From Gluconobacter cerinus (GTDB lineage Bacteria > Pseudomonadota > Alphaproteobacteria > Acetobacterales > Acetobacteraceae): a stretch of 64,000 nucleotides of DNA. The notes beneath the pieces were generated by a model. That model saw only the letters and a list, made by a program, of their open reading frames with translations. It ran no database searches and was not told the origin of the DNA. Positions 52,517 through 61,600 of the stretch are shown here, piece by piece. Position 1 is the first letter of the stretch; each line of letters starts with the position of its first letter. The stretch spans positions 248,001 through 312,000 of the forward strand of contig NZ_BEWM01000002.1 in the NCBI RefSeq assembly GCF_002723935.1, in the 5' to 3' direction. A program made the translations under genes and the position numbers.

Positions 52517-53830
52517 ATGACGAGCAATACGAGCCTTTCGAAAGATGCGAAACGCAGGTTTCGTCCAGGGATTTTCTCTCAGGTTGTGATTGCAACTCTG
52601 ATCGGGGTTCTGGTTGGTCTGTTCGCACCGCATGTTGCAGGGCAATTCCGATGGCTCACTGATCTGTTCCTTCGTCTGATTCTGATGGCGGTCGGCCCGC
52701 TGCTGTTCTGTATTGTCGTGACGGGTATTACGGGCGCGGGATCGCTAGGTGCTGTGGGACGACTGGGCTTTCGGTCCCTGATTTATTTCGAGGGTATGAC
52801 CACGCTCGTCCTGCTGCTGTCGGTTGGGGCAGCCATGCTTATCCGGCCCGGACAAGGGCTGACTTTTACGCCCAGCCCTGAGGATGCCCATATCGTGGCA
52901 TCCTACGCTGCGAATGCTCACCTTCTGCACGGGCAGGGTTTTACCGGGTTCATCCTGAGTCTTGTTCCACGGTCTCCGGTTGCGGCTTTCGCCGAAGGGA
53001 ACATTCTCCAGATCCTGTTTTTCGCTATTCTGACAGGATGTTGCCTAAGCAGGATTGGGGACGCTGGTGCACATGTTACACGCCTGATTGAAAGTCTTTC
53101 GACGCTTTTTTCAAGAATGATGCGCCTGATTATTGCTCTGGCGCCACTAGGTGTGTTTGGGGCTGTTGCGACGACGGTAGCAGAGTACGGACTGGATGCT
53201 ATCGGTCGGCTTGCGTCGTTCGTTGTGCTCTATTTCGCAGCTATTGCAGTTTTCATCGTTGTGCTTCTGGGTGGCTGCCTTTTGGCGTGTGGTGTTCATC
53301 CATGGCGCTTTGCCCGTTATTTCCGTGAAGAGATCCTTATTGTCACGGCGACGACCAGCTCTGATTCAGTTCTGCCAAGCATCATGGCAAAGCTCGAAGC
53401 CATGGGCGTTTCCAGGCAGGTGGTTGGCTTGGTCGTTCCTGCCGGATATTCGCTCAATCTGGATGCACTATCGATCTATCTCGGCTTTGCCATTGTGTTT
53501 CTGGCCGATGTGACTGGTACGCCTCTGACGCTGACGCAAATGCTCTCTATGCTGGCGACGGCACTGATTACGTCCAAAGGGGCTCATGGAGTTCCGGGGA
53601 TTGCGATCGTCGTTCTGGCTGCCACGTTGGCTGCTGCTCCTTCCATTCCGCTCTCCAGTCTTGTGCTTCTTTTGGCAGTAGACTGGTTTATCGGAATTGC
53701 CCGGGCTGTTGGTAACCTTGCAGGAAACTGTGTTGCTCCTGTTGTTATGGCGGCGTGGACTGGGGCGCTGGATCGTGAGCAGGCCCGACATATGCTGGCT
53801 CCCCGTGCGAAAATGGAGCTTCCGTCATGA
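52517..53830 (+). CDS. DAACS-family dicarboxylate/amino acid:cation symporter
   Basis: 437 residues, eight membrane helices plus two re-entrant hairpins. The family signatures are visible: FREEILIVTATTSSDSVLPSIMAKLEAMGVSRQVVGLVVPAGYSLNLDALSIYLGFA (about residues 271-327; serine-rich hairpin HP1 and helix 7), and the HP2 region GAHGVPGIAIVVLAATL (about 355-371). In GltP and DctA the helix-7 motif is NMDG; here it is NLDALSIY, so substrate or ion coupling may differ. It lies downstream of the TonB receptor and overlaps the Ldh gene by ATGA. Likely imports a C4-dicarboxylate, hydroxy acid or amino acid. Confidence 0.9.
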   Translation: MTSNTSLSKDAKRRFRPGIFSQVVIATLIGVLVGLFAPHVAGQFRWLTDLFLRLILMAVGPLLFCIVVTGITGAGSLGAVGRLGFRSLIYFEGMTTLVLLLSVGAAMLIRPGQGLTFTPSPEDAHIVASYAANAHLLHGQGFTGFILSLVPRSPVAAFAEGNILQILFFAILTGCCLSRIGDAGAHVTRLIESLSTLFSRMMRLIIALAPLGVFGAVATTVAEYGLDAIGRLASFVVLYFAAIAVFIVVLLGGCLLACGVHPWRFARYFREEILIVTATTSSDSVLPSIMAKLEAMGVSRQVVGLVVPAGYSLNLDALSIYLGFAIVFLADVTGTPLTLTQMLSMLATALITSKGAHGVPGIAIVVLAATLAAAPSIPLSSLVLLLAVDWFIGIARAVGNLAGNCVAPVVMAAWTGALDREQARHMLAPRAKMELPS

Positions 53831-54870
53831 GCAGCATGACAAAGCTTTTGTATTATCCGGAAGCGTTGCTGTCTCAGCGTGTTCACGCGTGTCTGGTGGA
53901 AGCCGGAGCGGAGGATACAGACGCCGAAGCCACGACCCGGGCCTTGCTTCATGCATCTCGTATCGGGGTCGATAGTCATGGTGTTCGACTGGTGGGACAT
54001 TATGTGCGGCTTCTGCGGTCTGGTGGGGTGAATTCCCTGCCCGTTCCTGTCTTCACCAGAACAGGGCCGGCAACTGGGCAGTTGAATGCTGACGGTGGGC
54101 TGGCTCATTCTGCGGCCTATCGCGCCATGGATGAGGCTGTGTCGTTAGCTCGGGACGCTGGAATTGGCGCGGTTGGAGTGCATCATTCCTCGCATTTCGG
54201 AGCAGCTGGCGCGTATGTCGTTGAGGCTGCGAGGCAAGGAATGATCGGTTTGATCATGAGTAACTCTGACGCAGCCGTGTCCCTGTTCGGGGGCGCCAGG
54301 CCATTTCACGGAACAAATCCTATTGCGATGGCTGCTCCGACCAGTGGTTCTGATCCGTGGCTTATGGACATTGCGACGTCCTCAATTCCATTCAACCGCG
54401 TCAAACTCTACCGCTCCCTTGGCTTGTCGTTACCATCAGGTGTGGCTGCGAGTGATGACGGACGACCCACACGGGATGCACAGTCAGCTGCGTTTCTTCA
54501 GCCACTCGGTGGGGAAGAGTTTGGTTTCAAGGGAGCTGCACTGGCTGGGCTTGTTACCATACTGGCAGGCGTTCTGACGGGCGCGGCACTGGACCCGGTT
54601 ATGGTTGGCACTGATGAAGAGCAGAGCGACCGGAAGCGACAGAACGTTGGCCACTTTGCAATCGCCATAGATCCAGCAAGGTTTATTGGCCAAGCGGCTT
54701 ATGATCTTGCGATGGGCTCTTATCTCGATCTTTTAAGAAATGGTCCGTCCGTTAATTCGCATAACCCTGTTATGGCGCCGGGTGACCGGGAGTGGCAGGA
54801 AGCTCGAAAGCGTGCCGAGACAGGGATTCCGGTTGATCCCGATACACAGCGAATTCTCGGTTTGATTTGA
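53827..54870 (+). CDS. Ldh-family (malate/L-lactate/ureidoglycolate-type) NAD(P) dehydrogenase
   Basis: 347 residues of the Ldh2/MdH/AllD family, which lacks a Rossmann fold. Family segments include RIGVDSHGVRLVGHYVRLLRSGG (residues about 42-64), GAVGVHHSSHFGAAGAYVVEAARQGMIGLIMSNSDAAV (about 114-151), FHGTNPIAMAAPT and LMDIATSSIPFNRV. Members oxidise malate, sulfolactate, ureidoglycolate or reduce cyclic imines and diketogulonate. Co-translated with the DAACS symporter, it probably oxidises the imported hydroxy acid. A role as ureidoglycolate dehydrogenase is possible because a purine operon lies 15 kb away, but the context here does not support it. Confidence 0.9.
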   Translation: MSSMTKLLYYPEALLSQRVHACLVEAGAEDTDAEATTRALLHASRIGVDSHGVRLVGHYVRLLRSGGVNSLPVPVFTRTGPATGQLNADGGLAHSAAYRAMDEAVSLARDAGIGAVGVHHSSHFGAAGAYVVEAARQGMIGLIMSNSDAAVSLFGGARPFHGTNPIAMAAPTSGSDPWLMDIATSSIPFNRVKLYRSLGLSLPSGVAASDDGRPTRDAQSAAFLQPLGGEEFGFKGAALAGLVTILAGVLTGAALDPVMVGTDEEQSDRKRQNVGHFAIAIDPARFIGQAAYDLAMGSYLDLLRNGPSVNSHNPVMAPGDREWQEARKRAETGIPVDPDTQRILGLI

Positions 54871-54900
54871 AGGCATAATTTATTCCCCAAAAATAGCGAT

Positions 54901-54932
54901 CGGTACGTCTTGGTTGGACGTGCTGTCTTTTT
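54901..54932 (+). terminator. terminator after the Ldh-family gene
   Basis: CGGTACGTC (54901-54909) pairs with GACGTGCTG (54917-54925) with two wobble pairs, followed by TCTTTTT. It closes the receptor-symporter-dehydrogenase unit. Confidence 0.65.
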
Positions 54933-55070
54933 AGGGGGGGCGGAGAGGAGGCAGTCAAACCCAAACTACACCTCTCTCTCTATGTCATCAGTTTGCGCCC
55001 GTGCTGCTTTTTTCATGGTCCATTTGTCCTTTTGGTGGAGAAGGGGGCGAGATTGTGAGAAGGAGACACC

Positions 55071-56384
55071 ATGGTTGCGCTCACTCCTTCTCAGAAAACG
55101 GCTCTCGATGAAATCATCAAGGCGCATGCTGAAAAGCGGCCTACGCATTTACTGACGGGGTATGCCGGGAGCGGCAAGACGACCCTGATGCAGGAAGTGG
55201 CCAGGCATTTCCTTCGTTTGAATGTTGTGACCGTGATTACGGCGCCGACACACAAGGCCACGGCTGTACTGCGAAGCAAGGTGGACAAGACCGTCGAGTG
55301 CCGGACCATCCAGAGCCATTTGAGCCTTCAGCCGTCATCCCAGGGTGGTAAAACCACTCTTGTACGCGCGAAGCGCCCGCAAACCATTCCGGATGGCGTG
55401 GTTATTGTGGATGAGTGTTCCATGATTTCGCGTGAGCTGATGGGGTGGATCCGGGATCTGCTCAAATACTGCTTCGTGCTGTTTGTGGGTGATCCAGCGC
55501 AGCTTCCGCCGGTGGGGGAAGACGCTTCGCCGTCTTTTTCTGTCCCGTCGACATCGCATCTTGAGACAGTGGTTCGGCAGGCGGCGGGTAATCCCATTCT
55601 GGAGGCTGCTACGATCATCAGGCAGAGTCAGGGTGGCGATGTGGACTGGAGCTGGGTTCAGGATGCCCGGAAAGGCTCCTCCGGGTTATTCGTCCCCAAG
55701 GATGTTGAAAGCTGGGTGCGCAAGGCCTTCACGTCTGATGCATTTGACGCAGACAATGATAGCTTTCGTTACCTGTGTTGGACGAATGACCGGGTTCATC
55801 AAGTGAACCAGATGGTTCGACAATGGCGGTATGGGGAGACGATTGATCGTCCCTTTATGCCGGGGGAACGTGCCGTCGCGCGTGCGCCTTTCAGTCGACA
55901 GAACGAAGACAAGAGCCGACAGCAGATTGCGACCAATGAAGAAGTTCTGGTCATGGATATTCAGGCGTCTCGTTTGTCGTACCGTTTTGAAGCCTGTGGA
56001 TCTCTGGCGGCATGGACAACGGATTTACCAGCTTGGGAGCTGACTGTGCTCACGCTGGCAGGAGAAGAAATTACCGCGCATCTGGTGCAGGATCCGCGGG
56101 ACCTTCAGGGCGTGGATCGTCGGCTTGTTCAGGAAGCCAAACAGGAGCGCAAACGCTGGCAGCAGCGGTTTGCGTTTCAGAGTGCGCTGCTTAATTTGCA
56201 GGCCATTTATGCCATGACGGTGCATACGTCTCAGGGCAGTACGTTCCGGAATGTTTTTGTGGATCTGGGTGACATTCGACGTCGGGCAGGAGGAAACCCT
56301 CTTGAGACCCAGCAGCTTTGTTATGTAGCCCTGACCCGCGCGACGGATATGGTCTTTCTCGTCAATACTGGCTCTGCGAACTGA
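55071..56384 (+). CDS. stand-alone superfamily 1 helicase (Pif1/RecD/Dda-like)
   Basis: 437 residues, shorter than RecD2 or Pif1. Walker A is LLTGYAGSGKTTLM (residues about 23-36); the adjacent motif Ia is VITAPTHKATAVLR. Walker B is VVIVDECSMISREL (about 110-123), motif III VLFVGDPAQLPPVGED, and motifs V/VI near the C-terminus are YAMTVHTSQGSTFRNVFVDLGDIR and QLCYVALTRATDMVFLV. This matches compact 5'-3' SF1B helicases such as phage Dda. No recB or recC is nearby. AGGAGACACC precedes ATG 55071. It probably processes recombination or stalled-fork intermediates. Confidence 0.87.
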   Translation: MVALTPSQKTALDEIIKAHAEKRPTHLLTGYAGSGKTTLMQEVARHFLRLNVVTVITAPTHKATAVLRSKVDKTVECRTIQSHLSLQPSSQGGKTTLVRAKRPQTIPDGVVIVDECSMISRELMGWIRDLLKYCFVLFVGDPAQLPPVGEDASPSFSVPSTSHLETVVRQAAGNPILEAATIIRQSQGGDVDWSWVQDARKGSSGLFVPKDVESWVRKAFTSDAFDADNDSFRYLCWTNDRVHQVNQMVRQWRYGETIDRPFMPGERAVARAPFSRQNEDKSRQQIATNEEVLVMDIQASRLSYRFEACGSLAAWTTDLPAWELTVLTLAGEEITAHLVQDPRDLQGVDRRLVQEAKQERKRWQQRFAFQSALLNLQAIYAMTVHTSQGSTFRNVFVDLGDIRRRAGGNPLETQQLCYVALTRATDMVFLVNTGSAN

Positions 56385-56447
56385 AGACTGACGGTTGATT
56401 TACTGAGATTTCCGTTGGTGAGCTCGAACGAAACAAGGAATAGGGCG

Positions 56448-56606
56448 ATGCGGGTAAAAGTTGGTCTGGCTCTGGCACTTCTGGTGGCTCTGGCTGCTTG
56501 CGGGCCGGATTATGGTGGACAGGGTTCACGCCAATATCGGGGAGATGGGTTCGGTAATACGGGTTCAGGTCGGAGCAGTTATGGATATCAAGGTGGCCCA
56601 ACCTGA
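56448..56606 (+). CDS. small lipoprotein
   Basis: 52 residues. The basic start MRVKVG and hydrophobic core lead to the lipobox ALAAC at residues 15-19, with the mature chain beginning CGPDYGG. The rest is Gly/Ser/Arg/Tyr-rich and likely disordered. AAGGAATAGGGCG lies before the ATG; a frame from 56415 adds 11 residues that spoil the signal. Probably anchored to a membrane by its lipid. Function unknown. It is convergent with sucA, 22 bases from its stop. Confidence 0.75.
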   Translation: MRVKVGLALALLVALAACGPDYGGQGSRQYRGDGFGNTGSGRSSYGYQGGPT

Positions 56607-56628
56607 GAAGCGTTTGCTGGCCTGAGCG

Positions 56629-59274
56629 TCAGGCCAGCGCGTCCTGCACCAGTTTTTCCTGCTGCGCCGCATGTGCACCAGGAAGACCGGTTGCAGGAGA
56701 GGCAGCACTTTCACGGCCCACATAATCAGGGCGCTGTACCTTGTGACCGCACTCCCGAAGAGCGCGCTCGATCCGACGATCAACAAAAATCCAGGCACCA
56801 TTATTCTGGGGCTCTTCCTGGCACCAGACAATCTGTTCAGCATCCGGATAAAGCTCCAGCTGCTGGATCAGGGCGTGATGAGGGAACGGATAAAGCTGCT
56901 CCAGCCGGATGATGGCCACGTCCGTGCAGGACTTCCGCGCCCGCTCGGCAGTCAGGTCATAGAAGACCTTACCGGAACACAGGATAATTTTTCTGGGGTT
57001 GGTAATGGTTTGCGGGTCTGCCAGGACTGGCTGGAAACGCGTGTGCGGGCCCATCTCAGCAAGCGCAGAAACGGCTTCCTTATGGCGAAGCAAAGACTTG
57101 GGCGTGAAGATGATCAGCGGCTTGCGGCAGCGGCGCGCAATCTGGCGGCGCAGAGCATGGAAATAATTGGCCGGGCTTGTGATGTTGCAGACGCGCAGAT
57201 TGTTTTCGGCACACAACTGAAGAATGCGCTCTGGTCGTGCGGATGAATGTTCAGGTCCGCCACCTTCATACCCATGAGGAAGAAGGAGCGTCAGGCTGGA
57301 TGTACGAAGCCACTTGGTTTCCCCTGAGGCGATGAACTGATCCAGAATGACCTGTGCGCCGTTGGCGAAGTCTCCGAACTGGGCTTCCCAGAGAACCAGT
57401 GTGTCCGGGTCGCCGAGGGAATAGCCGTATTCGAAGCCTAGCACCCCGAACTCGGAGAGGGGGGAATTCCAGAGGTGCAGTGGGGCCTGATGGGGGGCGA
57501 TATGGGCGAGGAGCGTTTCTTCCCGTCCCGTTTCCTGATCAAACAGCACAGCATGACGCTGGCTGAAAGTGCCGCGTCGGCTATCCTGACCTGACAGGCG
57601 CACAGGATGCCCGTCCATTGAGAGCGTGCCAAACGCAAGGGCTTCGGCTGTGGCCCAATCGAGAGGGCCACCGTCAGCGACGGCTTTGCCTCGGGCGATA
57701 ATCTGCCGTGCCAGGCGGGGGTGAACGTTCAGGCTTTTTGGAATAGTGCCGATGGCCTCTCCGATTATGCGCAGACGTTCCATCGGAACGCCGGTCATGG
57801 GTTGGATGCGCTCGGGCTCATCCTGGAGGCGGGTGGAATCCTGCGGCCCGTCCAGCCAGTCAGTTGCGTTTGGCCGGTAATGCTCGGAGGCTGCGAATTG
57901 TTCTTCCAGTCTTCTCTGGAAGTGCTGCCACATTTCTTCAACCTGATCCGACGTCAGAATGCCTTTACGGATCAGGGTATCGGCATAGAGGCGACGCGTC
58001 GTGGGGCGGGACTGGATGGCATGGACCATGGCAGGCTGAGTGAAGGCGGGTTCGTCGGTTTCATTGTGGCCATGGCGACGATAGCAGACGACATCCAGTA
58101 CGACGTCTGCGTGAAAATCGCGGCGCCATTCATGTGCCAGCAGGGCTGCCCGCGCGACAGCGTCCGGGTCATCGCCATTGACGTGCAGGATGGGTGCCTG
58201 AACGGATTTGGCGATGTCTGTATTGTAGATACCAGAATGAGCGTCGGATTGAACGGTGGTGAAGCCGATCTGATTGTTGATGATGACGTGGACGGTTCCG
58301 CCTGTGCGGTAGCCTTCAAGTTTGGAAAGGCCCAGCGTTTCATAAACAACGCCCTGCCCGGCGAACGCAGCGTCTCCATGAACAAGAATACCAAGATGGC
58401 GATCGCGGTTCTTGTCTTTTTCACGATCCTGATCAGCCCGGACGCGACCGAGAACAACAGGGTCCACGGCTTCAAGGTGAGACGGGTTTGGCAGGAGGGA
58501 AATACGCAAGGTGTGGCCTGCGTGTTCCATCGTGGTGGCGGTGCCGAGATGGTATTTGACGTCCCCAGATCCTTGGATGTCATCTGGCTTGAAGGATGCA
58601 CCAGCAAATTCGCTGAAAATTGCCGCGAAGGGCTTCCGCAGGATATTGGCCATAACGTTCAGTCGGCCGCGATGTGGCATACCCAGCGATACAGATTTTG
58701 CCCCATCGCGTGCAGCGGCATCGATCAGGGTCCGGAGGGCGACAATAACGCTCTCTCCACCTTCCAGACCAAAGCGGCGCATTCCCATGAAGCGCTTTTG
58801 ACAAAACCCTTCAAAGCCCTCTGCACGGGTCAGGGCCAGAAGAATGCGTTCCGGCTCCATCGCTGGCGTCGAGGATGACGTCTCAAGCCGGTCAATCCAC
58901 CATTGTCTCTGCTGTGGGTCCTGAATGTGCATGAATTCGGCACTTAAGGTGCCCGAATAGGCGCGGCGCAGGCGAGCAAGCAGATCACGGTCTGCGTCGG
59001 GTGGGCTAAGCTCAGGGATGTGCGGCGTTGGTGCGAGACCGAGTGGATCCAGGCGTGCAAAAGCGTGGCCGCGCAGACGATAGGCGTTTTTCAGGGCCTC
59101 AGCGCTATTGTCCGACGTGTCAGTTGTCGGACGTTCAGCACCAAGGGTTTCGAACAGGGCGGCGAAAGCTGGGTCTACGGACGCAGGATCGGTCTGCCAG
59201 CGGGCATGAAGCTCGGCCAGATAGACAGTGTTTGCGCCGTTGATGGCATCGCGGTCGTCGCGGTGATCGCCCAT
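56629..59274 (-). CDS. sucA: 2-oxoglutarate dehydrogenase E1 component
   Basis: 881 residues. The thiamine-diphosphate decarboxylase of the 2-oxoglutarate dehydrogenase complex. N-terminal NTVYLAELHARWQTDPASVDPAF and EGFEGFCQKRFMGMRRFGLEGGESVI are typical. The TPP motif is GDAAFAGQGVVYETLGLSKLEGYRTGGTVHVIINNQIGF (about 300-340), and GHNETDEPAFTQP and the C-terminal NLRVCNITSPANYFHALRRQ complete the set. In most bacteria sucB follows; here a convergent lipoprotein gene does, so the E2 gene must be elsewhere. Acetic acid bacteria often have a broken TCA cycle, which may explain a separate sucA. Confidence 0.96.
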   Translation of the reverse strand: MGDHRDDRDAINGANTVYLAELHARWQTDPASVDPAFAALFETLGAERPTTDTSDNSAEALKNAYRLRGHAFARLDPLGLAPTPHIPELSPPDADRDLLARLRRAYSGTLSAEFMHIQDPQQRQWWIDRLETSSSTPAMEPERILLALTRAEGFEGFCQKRFMGMRRFGLEGGESVIVALRTLIDAAARDGAKSVSLGMPHRGRLNVMANILRKPFAAIFSEFAGASFKPDDIQGSGDVKYHLGTATTMEHAGHTLRISLLPNPSHLEAVDPVVLGRVRADQDREKDKNRDRHLGILVHGDAAFAGQGVVYETLGLSKLEGYRTGGTVHVIINNQIGFTTVQSDAHSGIYNTDIAKSVQAPILHVNGDDPDAVARAALLAHEWRRDFHADVVLDVVCYRRHGHNETDEPAFTQPAMVHAIQSRPTTRRLYADTLIRKGILTSDQVEEMWQHFQRRLEEQFAASEHYRPNATDWLDGPQDSTRLQDEPERIQPMTGVPMERLRIIGEAIGTIPKSLNVHPRLARQIIARGKAVADGGPLDWATAEALAFGTLSMDGHPVRLSGQDSRRGTFSQRHAVLFDQETGREETLLAHIAPHQAPLHLWNSPLSEFGVLGFEYGYSLGDPDTLVLWEAQFGDFANGAQVILDQFIASGETKWLRTSSLTLLLPHGYEGGGPEHSSARPERILQLCAENNLRVCNITSPANYFHALRRQIARRCRKPLIIFTPKSLLRHKEAVSALAEMGPHTRFQPVLADPQTITNPRKIILCSGKVFYDLTAERARKSCTDVAIIRLEQLYPFPHHALIQQLELYPDAEQIVWCQEEPQNNGAWIFVDRRIERALRECGHKVQRPDYVGRESAASPATGLPGAHAAQQEKLVQDALA

Positions 59275-59358
59275 GAAAAATCAGTCTCCAGTCACAGGGG
59301 CGCGAACTCTAGCCCATCAGAGCAGGTGGGGGAACGCATTTGGATAATGCATTCCGTG

Positions 59359-60333
59359 TCAGTCTCTAGATGGGGTGAAGAACCGCTTCATGGAAGTGAT
59401 TCGTCTGTTGAGGGTACGTTTTGCCACAGGAGTTTCTGTCACATCAAAGGCATGGAAGGCCCCGGGGACGATCTCCAGTTCCACGGAGACCCCGCTTCGG
59501 ATCAATCGTTGGGCGTAGAGCAGGTCTTCTTCGAGAAACAGATCCAATGAGCCGATCGTCATAATGACTGGGGGCAGCCCAGAAAGATCGCTGGCGCGGG
59601 AGGGCGCGGCATAGGGGGAAATATCGTCAGCGCCGGGCAGGGAGGGTGCGAGAAGAATCCCCCAAGCGTAAGTGTTACTGGCGCGCGTCCAGACGAATTC
59701 GCCTGCGACAGGAGAAGGGTTTGCCTCGTTGTCGATCGTCCGGTCATCCAGCATCGGATAAATCAGGTTCTGAAAGAGAATGGCTGGCCCGTTGCGGTCT
59801 CTGGCCAGCAGGCAGATAGCCGCCGCAAGATTTCCGCCCGCGCTTTCTCCGGTAACGGCGATCTGATCGCGGCGGATATTCAGGGCGTCAGCGTTGTCAT
59901 GAATCCAGCAGAGCGTTGCGTAGGCATCTTCAATGCCACCAGGGAAAGGTGTTTCTGGTGTGAGGCGGTAATCCGGGGAGATGACAAGGCAGTTCAGATC
60001 CTGAGCAAAACGGCAGAGCTCGGCAGTGTTCTGTTCGGGGCGTCCAGCGCAGTGACCTCCACCATGGAAGTGCAGCAAAACCGGACGGGGTGTAGAGCTT
60101 GTCTCTTTAGGTTGAACGGTCAGAAGGCGGATGGTTCTGTCGCCCTCAGGGGTTGCAGGGATGTGACGTTGTTCAACAGTAACCTGAAAATCTTCAGCTT
60201 TCTGAAATGCTTGCGCGGCGCGGTTCTCAAGGGCGTTTCTCAGATCCGGAAGTGTTTCTGGTGTCAGGTCAGTGGCAGGAAACTGGCTTAGGGTCGGAAG
60301 GAGTTCCGGAAGGACAAGTCGCGCTGTATTCAT
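59359..60333 (-). CDS. HSL-type alpha/beta hydrolase (esterase)
   Basis: 324 residues. The hormone-sensitive-lipase pattern is clear: oxyanion loop LHFHGGGHCAGRPEQ (HGGG near residue 90), nucleophile elbow VTGESAGGNLAAAICLLA (Ser of GESAG, about 165), acid in IGSLDLFLEEDLLYA (about 260) and His in PGAFHAFD (about 288). No signal peptide, so probably cytosolic. Substrate likely a short-chain ester. About 85 bases upstream of sucA on the same strand, but no functional link is evident. Confidence 0.89.
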   Translation of the reverse strand: MNTARLVLPELLPTLSQFPATDLTPETLPDLRNALENRAAQAFQKAEDFQVTVEQRHIPATPEGDRTIRLLTVQPKETSSTPRPVLLHFHGGGHCAGRPEQNTAELCRFAQDLNCLVISPDYRLTPETPFPGGIEDAYATLCWIHDNADALNIRRDQIAVTGESAGGNLAAAICLLARDRNGPAILFQNLIYPMLDDRTIDNEANPSPVAGEFVWTRASNTYAWGILLAPSLPGADDISPYAAPSRASDLSGLPPVIMTIGSLDLFLEEDLLYAQRLIRSGVSVELEIVPGAFHAFDVTETPVAKRTLNRRITSMKRFFTPSRD

Positions 60334-60537
60334 GAGAGCATTCCTGAAAAATGGGAAACCTGATCTTTTGGTGGCTTCAACGTCTGCCTGAAGGGGAGGT
60401 TTGAGGCATCATGTTTTAAGGTAGAGCGAAGTTTGCCATAAAATTGCCGCAACTTTTGAGCGGCACGCAGCGTCATACAGGCAGTGCCTTCTGGCAGTTT
60501 CTGGAAATTGCGAAGGACATGTCGAGGAGTTCAGCTC

Positions 60538-60855
60538 ATGCGTGCTCTGCTTGTCTGTCTATTTTTGACTGTCACAACCCTTATGACTCCGGATGCATCG
60601 GCTCAGGGTCTGGAAAGTGATATGCTGTCCGTACGGATGAGACTTGCTGAAGATGCAGGGATGTCTGGTGTGGACCGGCGGTTGATTGTTTGTCGGATCA
60701 ATCCGCGCCTGTTGCATACGGTCTGGATTCCGAACGTGAAAGAACCGCGTCAGCCGCAGGTTTGCACGGGCGGCGCTAACGGGCTTGGGGCTGGATATGT
60801 CCGCTATCTGTCAACCAGCCGCGTTTCAAAGGCGCAGAAGCCACTTCGCGGGTAA
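60538..60855 (+). CDS. small secreted protein of unknown function
   Basis: 105 residues. A signal peptide (residues 1-22, ending ASA) is followed by a mature chain of about 83 residues with two cysteines (LIVCRIN and PQVCTGG) that could form a disulfide. GAGGAGTTCAGCTC before ATG 60538 is a strong ribosome-binding site; a frame from 60484 adds 18 residues before the signal peptide. No family recognised. It lies upstream of the 2OG-Fe(II) oxygenase gene on the same strand. Confidence 0.7.
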   Translation: MRALLVCLFLTVTTLMTPDASAQGLESDMLSVRMRLAEDAGMSGVDRRLIVCRINPRLLHTVWIPNVKEPRQPQVCTGGANGLGAGYVRYLSTSRVSKAQKPLRG

Positions 60856-60935
60856 GTTTCTTTCGTAAGAGTTGGTGTTGGCGTGTGTGGAATAGGTCTT
60901 GCCGGGTCGTTGGGGCAGGGCTAGCCTCGGCCACT

Positions 60936-61574
60936 ATGTCCAACATTTCTCTCGATTATGATGCTCTGGCGCATACGCCGATTGCGGAGAAGCCTTTCCC
61001 GCATGTGGTTGTGCCGCATTTCATCAGCAATGATGATCTTCAGGCCATTGTGGCTGATCTGCCGGACATGCAGTCCGGCGGATCTTTTCCGCCGGAGGCG
61101 CTGGAGCTCACCCCTCGTGTGAACAGCATGATCGAGGAGTTGCAGGGTCTTTTGCTCAAGGACCTGATTGCGGAGAAGTTTGGCCTGGACTTGGCGGATG
61201 CACCGACCATGCTGACGGTTCGTGGTCGGACGCGTGAAAAAGACGGGCGCATTCACCGGGATTCCGAAGCCAAGCTGGTTACCGTGTTGCTGTATCTTAA
61301 CCCGCGAGGCGAAGACTGGTCTTCGCGGGATGGGTGTTTGCGTCTGTTGAATGGCCCGGATGATGTCGAGGACTATGACGTCGAAGTCACGCCGGCTGAG
61401 GGAACGCTGCTGGTGTTCCCTAATGGTCCGACAACGTGGCACGGACATCGGCAGTTTATCGGGACGCGGTATGCGATCCAGCTCAATTATATGGCAACGG
61501 GCCGGAAGGCTCGGTACGAACTGGGGCGGCATCGTCTTTCGGCGCTGGTCAAGCGCCTGCCTTTCGTAGGCTGA
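60936..61574 (+). CDS. 2-oxoglutarate/Fe(II)-dependent oxygenase
   Basis: 212 residues with the double-stranded beta-helix of prolyl-hydroxylase-type oxygenases. The iron facial triad is visible as HRD in GRIHRDSEAKLVTVLLYLNP (His and Asp near residue 104) and the distal His in TTWHGHRQFIGTRYAIQLNY (about 170-174), with the following Arg (TRYAI) likely binding 2-oxoglutarate. The ATG at 60936 begins MSNISLDYDAL; the longer frame from 60885 has no better signal. The substrate is unknown. It lies 26 bases upstream of asd on the same strand. Confidence 0.85.
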   Translation: MSNISLDYDALAHTPIAEKPFPHVVVPHFISNDDLQAIVADLPDMQSGGSFPPEALELTPRVNSMIEELQGLLLKDLIAEKFGLDLADAPTMLTVRGRTREKDGRIHRDSEAKLVTVLLYLNPRGEDWSSRDGCLRLLNGPDDVEDYDVEVTPAEGTLLVFPNGPTTWHGHRQFIGTRYAIQLNYMATGRKARYELGRHRLSALVKRLPFVG

Positions 61575-61600
61575 TTTTTTACAAGGGAACGGAAAACATC

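Noticed and set aside
57721-58878. 385-codon plus-strand frame within sucA
   Set aside because: Antisense to an intact sucA with complete motifs; no domain or ribosome-binding site.
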